From positions 310,001-374,000 of the forward strand of contig JANEZZ010001678.1 in assembly GCA_026122225.1 (NCBI GenBank): DNA of 64,000 nt. The letters run 5' to 3'. The position numbers were made by a program, and so were the translations under genes. The notes beneath the pieces are model-generated. The model ran no database searches and had not been told where the DNA came from. It was given only the letters and a program-made list of their open reading frames with translations. This stretch comes from Heloderma charlesbogerti. Taxonomy: Eukaryota > Chordata > Lepidosauria > Squamata > Helodermatidae. This document shows, in pieces, positions 1-11,867 of this stretch. Each line of letters opens with the position of its first letter. Within the stretch, counting starts at the first letter, position 1.

Positions 1-239
1 TTATGTGCTCCAAGTGTACATGACATAAAGCCAGAGAGAGCCTCATGCTGCATGCCTGATTACCTGAATTATGGTGCTTTGTCAGGGGTTTATACACTGG
101 TGTCAGTGTGCTGTGACTGGCTGCAAAGTTAGTCTGAATCCTGTGTTCTGTTGGGTAGGTGTGGGTGGATTGAGATAGTGGGGGAGCAGTGTTCTTTCTC
201 TCCCTTGCATACAATGGGAGAGTTTTAAATGATGACACC

Positions 240-735
240 TCTTTTGTTAGCACAACATTTTATTTCTTCTTTATTATACAAATTTATAAACCACTTTCCA
301 TGAAATTATAAAAGTGATGAATGTATAATGTAATTTCCAGTAAAATATAACAATAAAACACAACAATAAAATAATACAATAATAATTACTAATTGGCAAT
401 AGAACTATACACTTCATTGTGTACTGCAGATATAACTTGTTGGTTCATACCTCAGGGAAAGCCTGAGTGAAGAGATGGGTCTTAAGATGATGTCTGAACA
501 TAAACACTGTGGGTTCCTGTTTAATGACAGTTAGTACTGCGTTCCAGGGAGTGGGTGCTGTGACACTAAATGCCCTTATTGCAAGTGCTCCTGAGGCAAA
601 CCTCAGGACTATGCGGCACTGTCAGAAATGCTCCCTTGGAAGATTATGAAGACTGAACAGGGACATATGGGGTGAGGCAATTTCTTAGGTAACTTGGTCC
701 CAAGTTGGTTTGCTGGAGTAGGGCCTGGAATTGTG
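240..735 (-). mobile_element. L2-clade LINE, 3' end fragment
   Basis: Read on the minus strand, this stretch ends in an AT-rich tail and carries the C-terminal end of an L2-type ORF2: the -strand translation around 440-540 contains LKTHLFTQAFPEV preceded by a WN motif, the usual end of L2 reverse transcriptase proteins. Several stops interrupt it. It is an old 5'-truncated copy; no upstream reverse transcriptase is present. Confidence 0.6.
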
Positions 736-1029
736 ATCTGAGGGACAATGAAATGTTCTAAGTGCTCCTTCCCTGACATGCCTGTTGTGGTGCCCCATTT
801 TGGATCCTATGCCAGCAGCAGGGATATGTTGGCATAGTGTTCTGCCAACATAACTCTCACATTACATTGGTGTATGACCTCTGGTGGAGACTCCAACTCA
901 AAACATGCTAGTGCATTGGATTTCCACCAAATTGTAAAGCTCCCCAGTTGGCATATCAGGAACATAAAGTTGCACCTGTTTTAAACAATTCTCCTATGAC
1001 AACATCTGGGACTATTTAGCTTAGAAAGA

Positions 1030-1495
1030 GGTGTGCAAAATTATGCATGGTGTGGAGAAAGTGGCTAGGGAGACATTTTTCCCCTCTGTCATAATACTAG
1101 AACCCGGGGTCATCCCATGAAGCAGATTGGTCAGAGCTTCAGGATTTATAAAAGGACATACTTCTTCGCTTAGTTAAACTATGGAATTCACTTCCACAAG
1201 ACGTAGTGATGGCTACCAATTTGGATGGCTTTAAAAAAAGGATTCGACAAATTCATGGAGGATAAGGCTATCAATGGCTACTAGCCCTGATGGCTATATT
1301 TTACCTCCAGTATCAGAGGCAGTATGCCTATGGTCACCAGTTGCTGGGGAACATGGGCGGATGGGTGCTGTTGCACTCACGTACTACTTGTGGGTTTTCT
1401 GTGGGCAGCTGGTTGGCCACTGTGTGAACAGAATGCTGGACTAGATGGACCCTTTGTTTGATCCAGCATGGCTCTTCTTATGTTCTTAATATGTT
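1030..1495 (+). mobile_element. CR1/L3-like LINE, 3' end
   Basis: The + strand carries a decayed C-terminus of a CR1-superfamily ORF2 (NSLPQDVVMATNLDGFKK can be read around 1190-1245) followed by a 3' UTR that ends near 1490 with a distinctive tail (ctagatggacc...tctgatccagcatggct...cttatgttct). The same tail occurs inverted at 3558-3670, so this is a dispersed family. The copy is 5' truncated. Confidence 0.7.
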
Positions 1496-2000
1496 TAATA
1501 TTTTTAAACTAAGTTTTTTGGTTTAAGAAGATGGTATTGTATACATTTCAATTTCCTCCTGAATATCCATGTTTTCCCCACTCCTTTTCCAGCCCTGAAC
1601 CCACAAAAACCCCATTCCACCTTTCCCTGGCTTTAAGATTTCTGAAAACTTGGTATATCTACTCATACCACTGCTTTTCCTTCTTGGCAGAGAAGATGTT
1701 CAGTTAGCTGACACTGGATCCACTGGCCTTTATGGTGGATGTGCTGCTTCTCTAGTTTAAAGAAGAAAGCCAGAACTCGGATAAGAAAACAGCTGATCTT
1801 TCTGATGTTCTTGCCCCAGTTGAAATCCCGAGAACCCAGCCCAAGTTGGGAGTAAGACTCTTTGAGTGGAGAACTGGGGATGTTGCTTCTAGCATGCACT
1901 TTGGCACAGTTGGCAGTTGACTCCTTTCTGGATGTACTTGGAGCTTCTCTGCACTGAATTTGTGGCTTTGTGATAGGTGTTGATTGCTTAAGCCAGATTG

Positions 2001-2050
2001 AATCATAGAATAGTAGGGTTGGAAGGGGCCTCCAAGGCCATCTGCTCAGT
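2001..2050 (-). mobile_element. CR1 LINE 3' terminal stub
   Basis: About 50 bp matching the extreme 3' end of CR1 in reverse complement (aatcatagaatagtagggtt then ggaaggggcct). It matches the ends of the longer CR1 copies at 32.8 and 48.1 kb. Extreme 5' truncation is normal for CR1. Confidence 0.75.
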
Positions 2051-2994
2051 GCGTAATCTTCTGTGTAATCAAAAGAAGGCAGCTTGAAAGGCAGCTGCAT
2101 AAGTTCATACTTCAGAAAATGGACGCTACTGTTTGTGGCAATTCAGCATGTTCAGCAGTCATCAGGGCATCCTAGAGTTCATGGCAATAATAGTAATAAA
2201 GCAAGAAGTTCACTGACATTTGCTTTTTCTTCCATGTGTTAACTAACTTGCAAGTGACTTTTCCTCACACCTCTGAGTTCCTGGTGTTCAAGTGGTTGCA
2301 TAGTAATGTCTGTCTCTCAAAATCTAGAACTAATTTGCATTTCTTCCTCTGCTTTCATTTTTGGGCCTTAAGCTTTTATGGTTTCTGGACAAGTGTGTCT
2401 GTGCGTTTATTTTCTTTGGGAGAGTACAACTCTCCTGCTAGGCAGATGTAGATAGAGCTTTTTAATCAGTTGCGAGTAAACTGTCTCCATTTTTATGTGC
2501 CATAAAAGCAGGATGGGCACCACTGCTTCTGTGCAACAGTTTCAAAAGGGTTTGCCTTTTGTTACATTATTGTTTCATCACTGCAGCCTGTTCCGTTAGT
2601 TGTCGGCTTGTGGGTAGGTGCCTTGTTTCCTGTGCTTCAAACCACAAGGAGTAGTTAAGTGTGTGCCTTGCTCAGATACGAAGTTCTTGGGCAAGAGAGT
2701 GAGTCATCGCCCCCCCCCACACACACTCTTAAACCGGATATTTTAAAAAACTGAGCACCCCAGAAAGTGGTATACAGGAATATGGAGAATCAGTCTGGGC
2801 CAACTTTGACTTAATTTTGGTTCAATCCCCCACTCCCCTTCAAAGTCTTGCTCTGAAACTGGTATATGTCAGTGCTGCCACAACTCCCTCCTACATGGAG
2901 GAACTTTCTCGCAAAGGGATGAGAAGGGAAATTACTCTAGTCATTGTTGGCCAGAGCTGGTTCCTCCTCCTCCTCATCCCCATCATCTGGGGTG

Positions 2995-3190
2995 CTTCTA
3001 GACAAGGCCTTTGCATAGCTCAGTGTGATAGAGCACATGCTTTGCATGGAGAAGGTTTGATCCCTGGGTTCTCCAGGTAGGGCAAGGAAAGAATCCTGCC
3101 TGAAACCCTTGAGAGCCGCTTCCAGTCAACAGTACTGTGTTAGATGGACCAATGGTCTGACTCAGTATAAGGCAGCTTCCTATGTTCCTG
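2995..3190 (+). mobile_element. tRNA-derived SINE with CR1/L3-like tail
   Basis: The 5' part resembles a tRNA with an A-box-like stretch (atagctcagtgtgatagagc) and a B-box-like stretch (ggtttgatccc), as in tRNA-Ala-derived SINEs. The 3' part ends with gatggaccaatggtctgact and cttcctatgttc, resembling the tail of the CR1/L3-like LINE at 1030-1495. This suggests the SINE borrows that LINE's machinery. It is not a functional tRNA gene because the cloverleaf is incomplete. Confidence 0.7.
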
Positions 3191-3557
3191 TTGTACTGTG
3201 AAATTGCACTGCCTCATTCACAGAATTTTACAGGAGGCCCAGACAATGATGTCTTCCATTTGTAGCCCTCCTCTGCTTCTTCTGTCTTTTTTTTTTTCTT
3301 ACCAGAAAAAATACATTAAGGAAAAAAGGATAGAATAGCTGCACAGTGCCTTTTGAGTGATAGTGCTAAGAGCCCTCTGTCTGGAAGCACACCTTGTAGC
3401 ATGGTCCCACAGCTAGAGTAATAGGAAGCAAAGCTCTTCAGTTTTCAAGTTTATCAGTCTAAGACCAGATGTCCAAATTAAAAAGTCTAAATAGGAACAG
3501 AATTCAAGAATACATAACGGAACCAAAGAGAATGAAGATTAAACAGCACAAAAAGAA

Positions 3558-3670
3558 AACATAAGAACATAAAAAAAGCTATGCTGGATCAGACCAAGGG
3601 TCCATCTAGTCCAGCATTCTGTTCACACAGTGGCCAACCAGCTGTCAACTGGGAACCCACAAGTAAAATA
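3558..3670 (-). mobile_element. CR1/L3-like LINE 3' tail
   Basis: Reverse complement of the tail at 1375-1495: the agaacataa start, gctggatcagacc and cacagtggccaaccagctg blocks match with few differences. It is a short 5'-truncated insertion. Confidence 0.75.
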
Positions 3671-4614
3671 AGATTTACTCTAGTTCACCAATACCTTTGG
3701 AGAATCTAGATGGTCCTAAAGTTTGGATAGTCACAAACTATGATGGATAGCAAATTTTCTTCAAGGGCAAATAGTTTATATCTTTCTAGGGAAAAGGGAT
3801 TCTAAGTTGAACCCTGTGGGCTTCAGAAAGGAGAGTTGGGAGGAGTTTGGCAAACCAGTTACAACCTAAGAAGCAGAGAGCGGTTTCCCACTTCCATCCA
3901 AATGGAAGAGATTTTCTCATGGTCAGGTAGATGGTCTGCCTATAGGATGGACTCCATGTAAAAGCAAAAAGCATGTCCCATATTTAGGTTCCAAACACCT
4001 TGACAGAAGCAATTTGACAGATAGGAAAGGAGGAGAGTATGAATTTTGCTCTCTTCCCTTGGAGAAAACTTGTCCTACTAGACATGACATGTGAACAGAT
4101 TTCTTGTGCCAGGTGTTAGCATGGCTACATTCCGCATGACAGGTAGGCTGGCTTCTGATGATGCAACCAAGGTAATTCAGAATTTAAAACAGGTGTTAAA
4201 ATGGGATTGTTATATCAAAATGTTTTTTTGTCTGCAGGGAAGCTCTCTTTTCACGTCAGTGTGTGTCCTGAGAAATGAAAGTGCATATATGAAGTACCTA
4301 TTGCTTTGTGTTGTGGGATTCTTGCTTGCTTTGCAACCACATGCCGACCATTTCTTTCATATGTGGGAGCTGTTATAAAACTTTGTGTTTTTGAGCAAGG
4401 AATTAGCAGTCCTCTAATCTAAAGGATACACAAAGATGTGCTCTCCATTTCTTTCCAAGAATAATTTCATAAACTGTTTTGGTATTTACTTCCCTTATAC
4501 TGTGTGTTAATATGGATGGATTAATGTAGAAGAATTTGCTTGTGCCAAAGTGAGAACATAGCCATTATAACTTTAGGAAGTGACTTAGTCATAAAATGTG
4601 ATACTATCAAACCA

Positions 4615-4780
4615 ATTAACTCACTAAGAAATCCGAAGTCCACAGTCAGGTAATACCTTTATTAAGACCAAATAAAATGTCACAAGCCATAAGCAAACTT
4701 TTGAGTTCTCTTCAGCTCTTCATCAGGCTGGAAGTTAAACAGTGTTAATAGGTTTTCAGTCTCGGGGATATATTTTTACA
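4615..4780 (+). repeat. Dispersed repeat copy A, family unknown
   Basis: The segment with taataccttt(a)ttaagacca, ttttgagttct and cttcatcaggctgga recurs in the same orientation at 18355-18480. The family was not identified; a Penelope-like or LINE terminal origin is possible but unsupported by any coding piece here. Confidence 0.5.
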
Positions 4781-6743
4781 AGTATAAAAGCTTATCTTGA
4801 GGGCAATTTATACTTGTAAATACACATTCCCATTCATTGGTGGATATAAGTAGGATCTGCAACAAAATATTGCAGTGAACATCTTGCAGGAGGGTTCAGG
4901 GTGCCAGCCAGCCATGCACTCCTCTAGGATACTGCAAGCTATAAGGAACTCAAAGAGGACATTCTAACACCCCCTTTTCTGTTTTTGTTTTCTCACTGAC
5001 ATTCAGCATTGTATAGCTGCTGACCCTGCTCCAACCTCACTGGACTGTTTTTGGGAGGGCTTGCCCCTGTAGTTCTTTTTTTTTTTAAGAGACTATTGTA
5101 TGATTAGTGTGGGGAGTTATCTTCCATCCCTTCCCGTGAATGTTTATAGTGAGTGGGGCAGTTATAATCAAATGTCTGTTTGTGAGTAAGGAACTGGAGG
5201 TCATAGTAATTAATGCTGAGCATGAAGGTGTGATCTTGTGTAAGCACATTATAATTACTGAACAGTTAGTAGGTGTATGATTACATTAAGAAAATCATTA
5301 ATAATTTTGAGTTCATCAAGGGACTACTTTCATGTGCTTTGAAATCAGCAGCTGGAATAACACCTCCCTGCTATACCACATTGTTGGAATATTTAGCTGA
5401 TAACTGAAAATAATGTCAGTCTTTGTAAAGGTTTCTTACTGGGATACAACTGTGCTTGGCCCTGCTTAGTTGCAAACGTTTCTGGAAGAGCTCGGGAGAC
5501 CAAGTCCTTGGATTGTGGTCTTGCTTCCCCTCCCTCCTGCAGTATAATCCCTCTCTTTCCTGCGTGGGTTTTATGCTTGCCTGTGAGAGTGTGGGCACAC
5601 CCACAGCTGTTCATAATTTCTGTACAACATGTCAAGTCAACAACTTCTATTTGGCAGAAAGAAGAGCACTAGCTCATTGTGCAAAGAGACTTTGACCAGG
5701 TTGCTGGTCAAAGATACAAGAAAACAGTATTTCTTCATCATTGGAACACAGTTTCTTAAAATGGGACCAACGCCCTGCTTAAATATTTTGAAAAAGTTTG
5801 TAGCGTATATTGAGCATTAGTAGAGGGTTCCAGTTCTGTCTAATAGCCCCCACCCTCAAAATTCAGACACTATTTTATTTATTAGATTTATACCCCATAT
5901 TTCTTTCATGTTGGAAGTCAATGTGATGTACACAGAATTTCGAAGTGATCTCTGAACTGACAAGGCACTGACCTGCCTCAGATTTGCTTAGCGTCAGCAG
6001 GGTTGCTGCATCATATGTTCCCAGACCATTCACTGGGATAGTAGACATAATATCTCATCTATGCCACTACCTTAGCTAGTGTTTGCTATGCACAACTTTC
6101 TTCTGGAAAGTTGTAGTGTAGGCTACCTGCAGAGATCAAGGCAACCGAACAGCTATCATTTTAACTTCTTGGGCTCAAACCTTGCTTACACAAAGCTTTG
6201 GTCAAGTATCAACCCATACTTTGTTGCAAGGTATATCATGGCTTTGCTGAAATGGGGTCTTGATCAAATAAAATATATGTGAGGGGTGTGGATTTTAAAA
6301 TGCTGGTTAGTTTGAAGTGAAAATTATCCTAATCTCTTCTCTCTGGCCTGAGCAATTAAGCTTCTTAGCAATTTTCCTAAGCTACAGACGACTTTGGAAA
6401 GGTAAAGTTCCACATTTCTGTCAGCCTTAAAATACCAATGGAACAGTATATCGGGCAAATATGAATTGAGAAGCTTTAGGGTGTAAACAGATAGTGTAAC
6501 ACATATTTATGGTTAACCAAGGGCATTGTTAGGCACGTAAAAGATTTGGGCCTCAGGCCCACAGAACACAAATCTGCATAAAGTTTGCATATGCTAATGT
6601 ATATATGCAAATTTAGAAATAATTACTAGGACTCATTTAAATTTCTTAGGCCAATTAATTTGTCATCCTCTCCACCTCAAATAAAATAAATTCTTCAATT
6701 AATGTGCACCCCACCCCATATCATTCCAAATCAATAGTTTTTA
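4781..6743. other. No gene recognised; unique or decayed DNA
   Basis: No host exon, RNA gene or clear element was found. Short frames of 62-80 codons occur on both strands but overlap each other and lack family resemblance. A brief SINE/L2-like A/T tail lies near 5870-5900. Confidence 0.5.
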
Positions 6744-7191
6744 TGTTGCAGAACTCACTTCACTTCACGGAGTGAAGGAAAAAGAGTTTCTTTATTTAAC
6801 GCGCGGGCTTAAGGCTGGAATCATTTCCAAAGAGCCAGAAGCCCCGAAATACATCAGCACATTGTTTTTATAGATATTGTGACACATAGGAAACGGCTCC
6901 TCCTCTCCCTCCCGTGTGGGGTTGCAGTCCTCAACATTTCTTCTCCTAGCACCATTGTTTATAATACAAGAAATGGGTTATAGGGTAGCTATGATAAGCA
7001 GAGAACAGAAGAGAACAGCAGAGAACAAGATATACAATTCTATGCTGACCTTAGCCTTTGTTGACAAGATAAGAAATTCCTGTGTCTCGTCAGCTTACAA
7101 ACATATATTTCAGAGAGCAAGAACTCAGCAAGAACATGAAGCATGAGACTGCATGAGGCTACTTAGTCTGACCCCCGATATGGCTGCTACA
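6744..7191 (-). mobile_element. Endogenous retrovirus 3' LTR
   Basis: A 448-bp block beginning TGTTGCAG and ending CTGCTACA is repeated directly at 12233-12684 with only a handful of substitutions and small indels. On the minus strand it has a TATA-like box (ctataaaaac, near 6880) and a downstream AATAAA signal (near 6793), in the order of a U3-R-U5 LTR. The purine run next to it (complement of 7192-7205) fits a polypurine tract, so this is the 3' LTR of a -strand provirus. Confidence 0.9.
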
Positions 7192-7294
7192 TTCCCCCCT
7201 TAAATGCATAATTTCATTACAATTATAGCATTTCATTACGCAAATAGACATTCTGGTTTGCGAAGCATAACACAGGACTCTTATAGCAACCCTC

Positions 7295-7520
7295 TTACTT
7301 AATATCTTGTTGAGCTATTAGAGCGTAGAGGGCGGCAGTTTTACTAGCCGAGACATAAAACAGATTGGTTAAACAGCGCATAAAACAAGGAATGCAAAGG
7401 CATAACAGTATCTCTATGAACAACACTGGTAGAATTAGGATGAACAATGCCTTAAGCCAGCTAAGATCTGGAAGCCAAGGGGTTAACCAATTTAGCTAAT
7501 TGTTTTGTCCCATTGTTATG
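7295..7520 (-). pseudogene. env: Retroviral envelope transmembrane C-terminus, fragment
   Basis: On the minus strand a frame ending at the stop at 7295-7297 encodes a tryptophan-containing pre-membrane stretch, a long hydrophobic segment rich in Leu, Ile and Phe, and a Cys-rich cytoplasmic start (CLCIPCF). This layout is typical of the membrane anchor and tail of gammaretroviral TM proteins. The stop lies about 100 bp before the 3' LTR, as expected. An in-frame stop near 7500 and loss of the ectodomain show it is dead. Confidence 0.75.
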
Positions 7521-7587
7521 TCAGCCACTATATTATGCATGCAGATTATTGATTTGAACATCTACAGTATTACTATTATTAGTCAAA

Positions 7588-7845
7588 TTAAATGATGGAG
7601 GAGAAAAAGATAAAAAAAAAACTGTTTGCAGGTATAGCTCTTGGCAAACAAAAATGTTTTACTCCAGTGATGTTAGCCAGGTGAAGCCAGTAATTATCAG
7701 CGAATCGCTGGGACAGATTTCCCTCTCTAGGGGCAGACCCCCCTTTTTGCACCTTATTAAGGAAACACAATGCAACACTACTAACACTACAACACGCATG
7801 TTTGATCTTCTTTGGGATCTGACCGTACGCTGGGCAGCTATTCAC
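7588..7845 (-). pseudogene. env: Probable retroviral envelope surface fragment
   Basis: An 85-codon open stretch on the minus strand contains a possible N-glycosylation site (NIT) and a Cys-bearing segment resembling the N-terminal part of gammaretroviral SU. It lies between the integrase end and the TM fragment, where SU belongs. The frame is short and lacks most of SU, so the call rests mainly on position. Confidence 0.45.
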
Positions 7846-8129
7846 CTGGCAAGCTGCAGTAGGGTCTAGTCCCCTTCTTCAATTTTCCTCAGTTGCAGGT
7901 CTGACCGTACGCAGGGTGGACAGTCTCCCGGTGTGTCCACAGTAAGGTCTAGCCTGAGTCTTCTTACTGCTTTTTTCAGAATAATTTTTAAAGGATTTTT
8001 GAAAAGGAAAGAAATCCTTTCAAAGGATTTTTGTTTACAGTCTACTCCCCCCCCTCGCTTTCTTGACTCATGTCCAATGTATCCAGGGTTTAACTCCAGC
8101 TACTTTTATAGCTGCGGGTGGAAAGTATG

Positions 8130-8400
8130 ACAGTTTTCGGTCTTCTCTACTTGGGAGTTAAAGGGTCATTTTTTCCCTCTTTAACTCATACTTCATCATT
8201 TGGTTGGAAAGGATGAACTTCTGTGATGGGAATTGGGGGCTTATTTTCTAAGACAAAGCGACGCTGGGCTTGAAGAACTTTGCCCAGTGTTTGGACTTCT
8301 TGTTTAAGGCTAACGTTTGCTTGCTCTTGATGCCACTCCAGTGTCGATCATGAAGTCAATGTCACGGCCCCTCCCAGTCAGTGTCACAGTTCCTCTCAAG
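8130..8400 (-). pseudogene. pol: Retroviral pol remnant: protease start joined to integrase end
   Basis: The minus strand near 8395-8338 reads through a beta-strand-like segment into an IDTG motif, the catalytic Asp-Thr-Gly of retroviral aspartic protease. Within tens of bases the sequence switches to the C-terminal integrase region (an HPFQP motif near 8205, followed by charged and Trp-position codons, one of them now a stop). Reverse transcriptase, RNase H and the integrase core are missing, so a deletion of several kilobases relative to an intact pol is inferred. Confidence 0.65.
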
Positions 8401-8464
8401 CTGTTTTCGCTCTCGCCCGTTCTGGCTCCTTTGGTTTTCTCCTTTGTGTATTTGATTCATTTCA

Positions 8465-8785
8465 TTTGGGCATTCATGCCACCAAAGTCTATCTTGTTTA
8501 CACTGGGCACACTGGTTCTTTCTTAAGAATCTTCTGCCTCTGCTGGGTCTTCTTTTTCTCGCCCACGTCTTCTTGGGCCTCTGGGTCGAGGGGGGTATAC
8601 TGGCGATAGGCATCTAAAAGACACTCTAAGTACGCTCTGGGGCCTCAGTGGCACCTTGCAGCACTTTAGACACTTTGGTCATATTAACTGACTTCTTCAT
8701 ACCTGCTTTCATGGCTTGTAACAGCAGGGTTTGATAATGGGTGAGGCGCTCTAGCCCCGCTTGTGTTTTGGGATTCCAGCGGGGG
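8465..8785 (-). pseudogene. gag: Retroviral gag capsid/nucleocapsid fragment
   Basis: Minus-strand codons from about 8785 encode the late capsid region of gammaretroviral Gag (GLERLTHYQTLLL and, in a shifted frame near 8640-8560, a DAYRQYTPLDPEA stretch). At 8511-8470 there is a zinc-knuckle-like CAQCKQDRLWWHEC: the Cys spacing is kept but the position of the zinc-binding His holds Leu. At least one frameshift separates the two parts. Upstream gag is replaced from about 8787 by unrelated sequence after a run of G. Confidence 0.7.
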
Positions 8786-8786
8786 G

Positions 8787-11400
8787 GGGGTGTTACTTAC
8801 AAGGAGACTTTATTGGGTAACTTACAGCACACAGGCATACCTAATGGTTGGATCAGACAGCTTCTCTGAACCACGAGCTATTGGGCTAAATGGGTTGTAT
8901 ACCATACATGTTACCCATGAGGCAGCACAACACTAGCAAGCATTTTCAGAATAGGCTAGAAGTGTTTGGTTCTCAGGCACAGCTTTCTGTAAACAGGCTT
9001 CGCTTCCCAAAGTGCTTGATAACACTTTTATTTATTAATATGGGAACAGAAATCTCTCTTTTCTTTCTTCTGCTTTCTTTTTCTTGCTGATCTGCCTGTA
9101 TTGCAGATCATGTTTCAAACTTTTTACATAAAACTTTCCTCTCTATGCACCAGCCTTGTCTCTTTATTTGTCTTTTTTTCAAGTTAAACTCACTTACTTA
9201 AACCTTTTTGCCTTACACTAGTCCCAATGGCACACATTTGGGATAGGCTCTTCTCCTTCTAGTTACATTTTCTTCATCTTAAAGAACTATTACATTATTG
9301 TGGCTACTTTACCCCAGGTAATAAGCTCCAGGCATAATTAGTTGCTTCTAATTCACCCTGGGGGCAACTATGGCCACGCTTCTTCTCTACAAATGTTCTT
9401 TCTCTTTGCCTCTTGCCTTCTCTTTCTTCTTCTCTTTCTCCCTTCTCTATCTGTCTGCCACTTTCTCTATTTCTGTCTTTTCTACTTGCCTCTGTCTTTC
9501 TCTACTTGACTTTGTCTTTTCTCCTTGTCATTCATTGGGAACCACACTCAGTATCATTTGGAGTTGCAACTAACACTAATCTGCAAATATCACATATATT
9601 TTATGATATCTAAGAAATCATAAAATGTACACAACAAACTTTTTTGCAATTTAACACAATGAATGGAAAACACCTTTTGCATGGTAAGGCATGATGGAGC
9701 AGATCCAGCAATTATACTGCTCTTCTGGTTGAAAGCTCAGGGCCCATCAGAATCAAGGGATGGGCATACCCACACACGCAAAGAGTTCTAGGTCACCATT
9801 TTTGCATCGGCAACTCTATGCTGCATGAGTTCTGGCAGAAGGAAATCTAAAAGTCATAGATCAAACTCAGCCTGTTGTACACTGAGCTGACTACAAACAC
9901 AGGCACACAGTCTACAGCAATGAGAGTTCAAGTTTATGAAAAGCTTCATAGCACTGTCCATGGCAAGTCTTTAACAATTTAAAATTTTAGTCCATGTACA
10001 AAGTGTCTCTAAAAAGCCCAGATGATGATGGAGGCAAACAGAGAAGGCTCTGGGCAATGAAGATGAGATGTTTCTAGCAAAGGCTCTCCACTTTTGCATC
10101 AGTTTAAAAAGGGGAAATGTGCCCTACACCCCTTCTGACAGACAAGGGCCTTTAACTTTTTAGCAAGGCCTCTGTCTAAACAGAGCGGCACAGCTCAGCT
10201 CTCTAGCCGTGACGCTTCAACCTGGGCAACTCCTCTGTAAATTTTATTCTACTTCTGTCAGGTTCTCACAGACATTTTAAAAACTTACTCTTTTTTTTCT
10301 TTCTCTTTTAACCTGGTACACGAAAGCAAAGTGCCGAAACTGAGGACGCTGGGGGGTGATGGGCATCGCTTTATACTTGCATTTTCAGGCAGCCATTAAT
10401 TTTCTTTGGGGAGACGGTAGGGTGATTTGCAGGACTTCAAAGGCAAGCTTCTCAATTTGTTTGTATTTGTAAATCCCAAGCTCAAAACAGGACAAGATGA
10501 GGTACAGGGCAGCTAAATCTTTGCTTTGGCACTGGCAACAAATAACTCAGGTCAGCTTTCTTCGCTGGGGTCTCAAACAGGAAAACAGTCTTAATTTAAC
10601 TTAAGTCAGTGATGTCAGTGATGTCATCACTGTCAGTGACAGTGATGTCAGTAACATCACTGACAGCGTCAGCCAGCCAGCTACACAGATTTCATTGTTT
10701 TTCAAGACAGTTACTCCAATATCTTCTTTTCTTCTCAATCAGGTTGGGTCTCTCAGCTTACACAGTTTATTGCAGCTTCCAGGAGCATGGTAGTAGCGTG
10801 ATTTTGGCTTGGCCAGGAACATGCTGTCTGGTTTCTCGGTCTCTTCAGCACACACACTCAGGCAGTCTAACACTGGACACTCAAATTAGTGAGATTTCTT
10901 CATTGCAGGGAATCCCACGGCAAAAGCTTAATGGTTACACTCTTCAGAAATCATATAGCTGATGGTCTACAGGCTCTATGAAATTCTAGGACTGTTCAAA
11001 GCTAAACACGGCTACCTTGACAGAGATCTTCATCGTGGTCTTTCCGCTTCATTCTGCTTTGGGACAGTCCTATGGCACACTTTCTACTCGAAGAGGGGTC
11101 TAGCCTGTGCCCTGGGGGCTGATTCTTCACTTTTATTCTCCATTTTGTGCCTTCATCTTCTGGGTCTTCATTTTCAGTTTCCATTTCTTAGGGATTTCAT
11201 CCCAACCAGGCGAGGTGATGATGTTGCACAACTCAAAACGTTGTGGGCAATTTTCCTGCCCCCCTTCTCGGCGCACTAGGCTAACAGCTACTTCTTTGGC
11301 CTCACGCTCCCACGCTTCGTTAAAAGCCAGGCTGTCCTGCAACATTTCTCTAATTAACAACCTCAGGTCTTGTTCTTTTTTTCTCTCAGCTCAACCTTGA
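8787..11400. other. Unassigned part of the endogenous retrovirus interior
   Basis: This 2.6 kb begins with a run of ten or so G and TGTTACTT immediately where capsid homology stops, and includes CT-rich tracts (9410-9530) and the nested palindrome at 10605-10664. No gag, pol or env homology was seen. It may be a second element inserted into gag or rearranged leader. A -strand open stretch at 11133-11360 has no recognised family. Confidence 0.35.
10605..10664. repeat. Nested palindrome of GTCAGTGATGT units
   Basis: Outer arms GTCAGTGATGT (10605-10615) and ACATCACTGAC (10654-10664) are perfect reverse complements. Between them are two smaller near-perfect palindromes, one around TGATGTCATCA and one around CACTGTCAGTGACAGTG. 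The block can fold as one long or two short hairpins and contains CRE-like half sites. Confidence 0.8.
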
Positions 11401-11867
11401 GGTTTTTGCTGTTTCCTCTCTCTATTCTGAATCCTTAAAAAAAAATATTTTTCCTTCTTTTTTTTAACATACATCTCAAGGGGGTGCAAGTCTTGCTTCC
11501 CCCACCTCCCATAGCCCCTCTCTTAAGATGAAGACGGACACAAAGAGGGAAGGGGATTGGTCAGTGAGTAAGGGGTCTCACTGGCCGACACAAAAGGAAT
11601 TTCACACCACGCACTTTGCTACTGGCCTGGGCACCCGGACGGTCGACGGTATGTGACAGAAACCACAGTAGCCACTCACACAATTATCAATTTTCACCAC
11701 TTCATTCATATGTCCCTGCCACCCACTTTCCCACTTTTCCACTAGAGCGAAGCAGCTTCCTCAGCGCCTTGCTGAGTACTAGTGCCTGCTCGGGGGAGTG
11801 ATCAAGTCCCCCCTTCTACCCCCAATCAGGTGGGTCACCTTTTGTATATGTATACTAACACTGACCT

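Noticed and set aside
1663..2100. 145-codon - strand open frame
   Set aside because: Part of it is a CR1 3' stub and the rest has no conserved features.
2995..3070. tRNA-Ala-like gene
   Set aside because: A- and B-box-like stretches exist but there is no complete cloverleaf, and a SINE body and tail follow.
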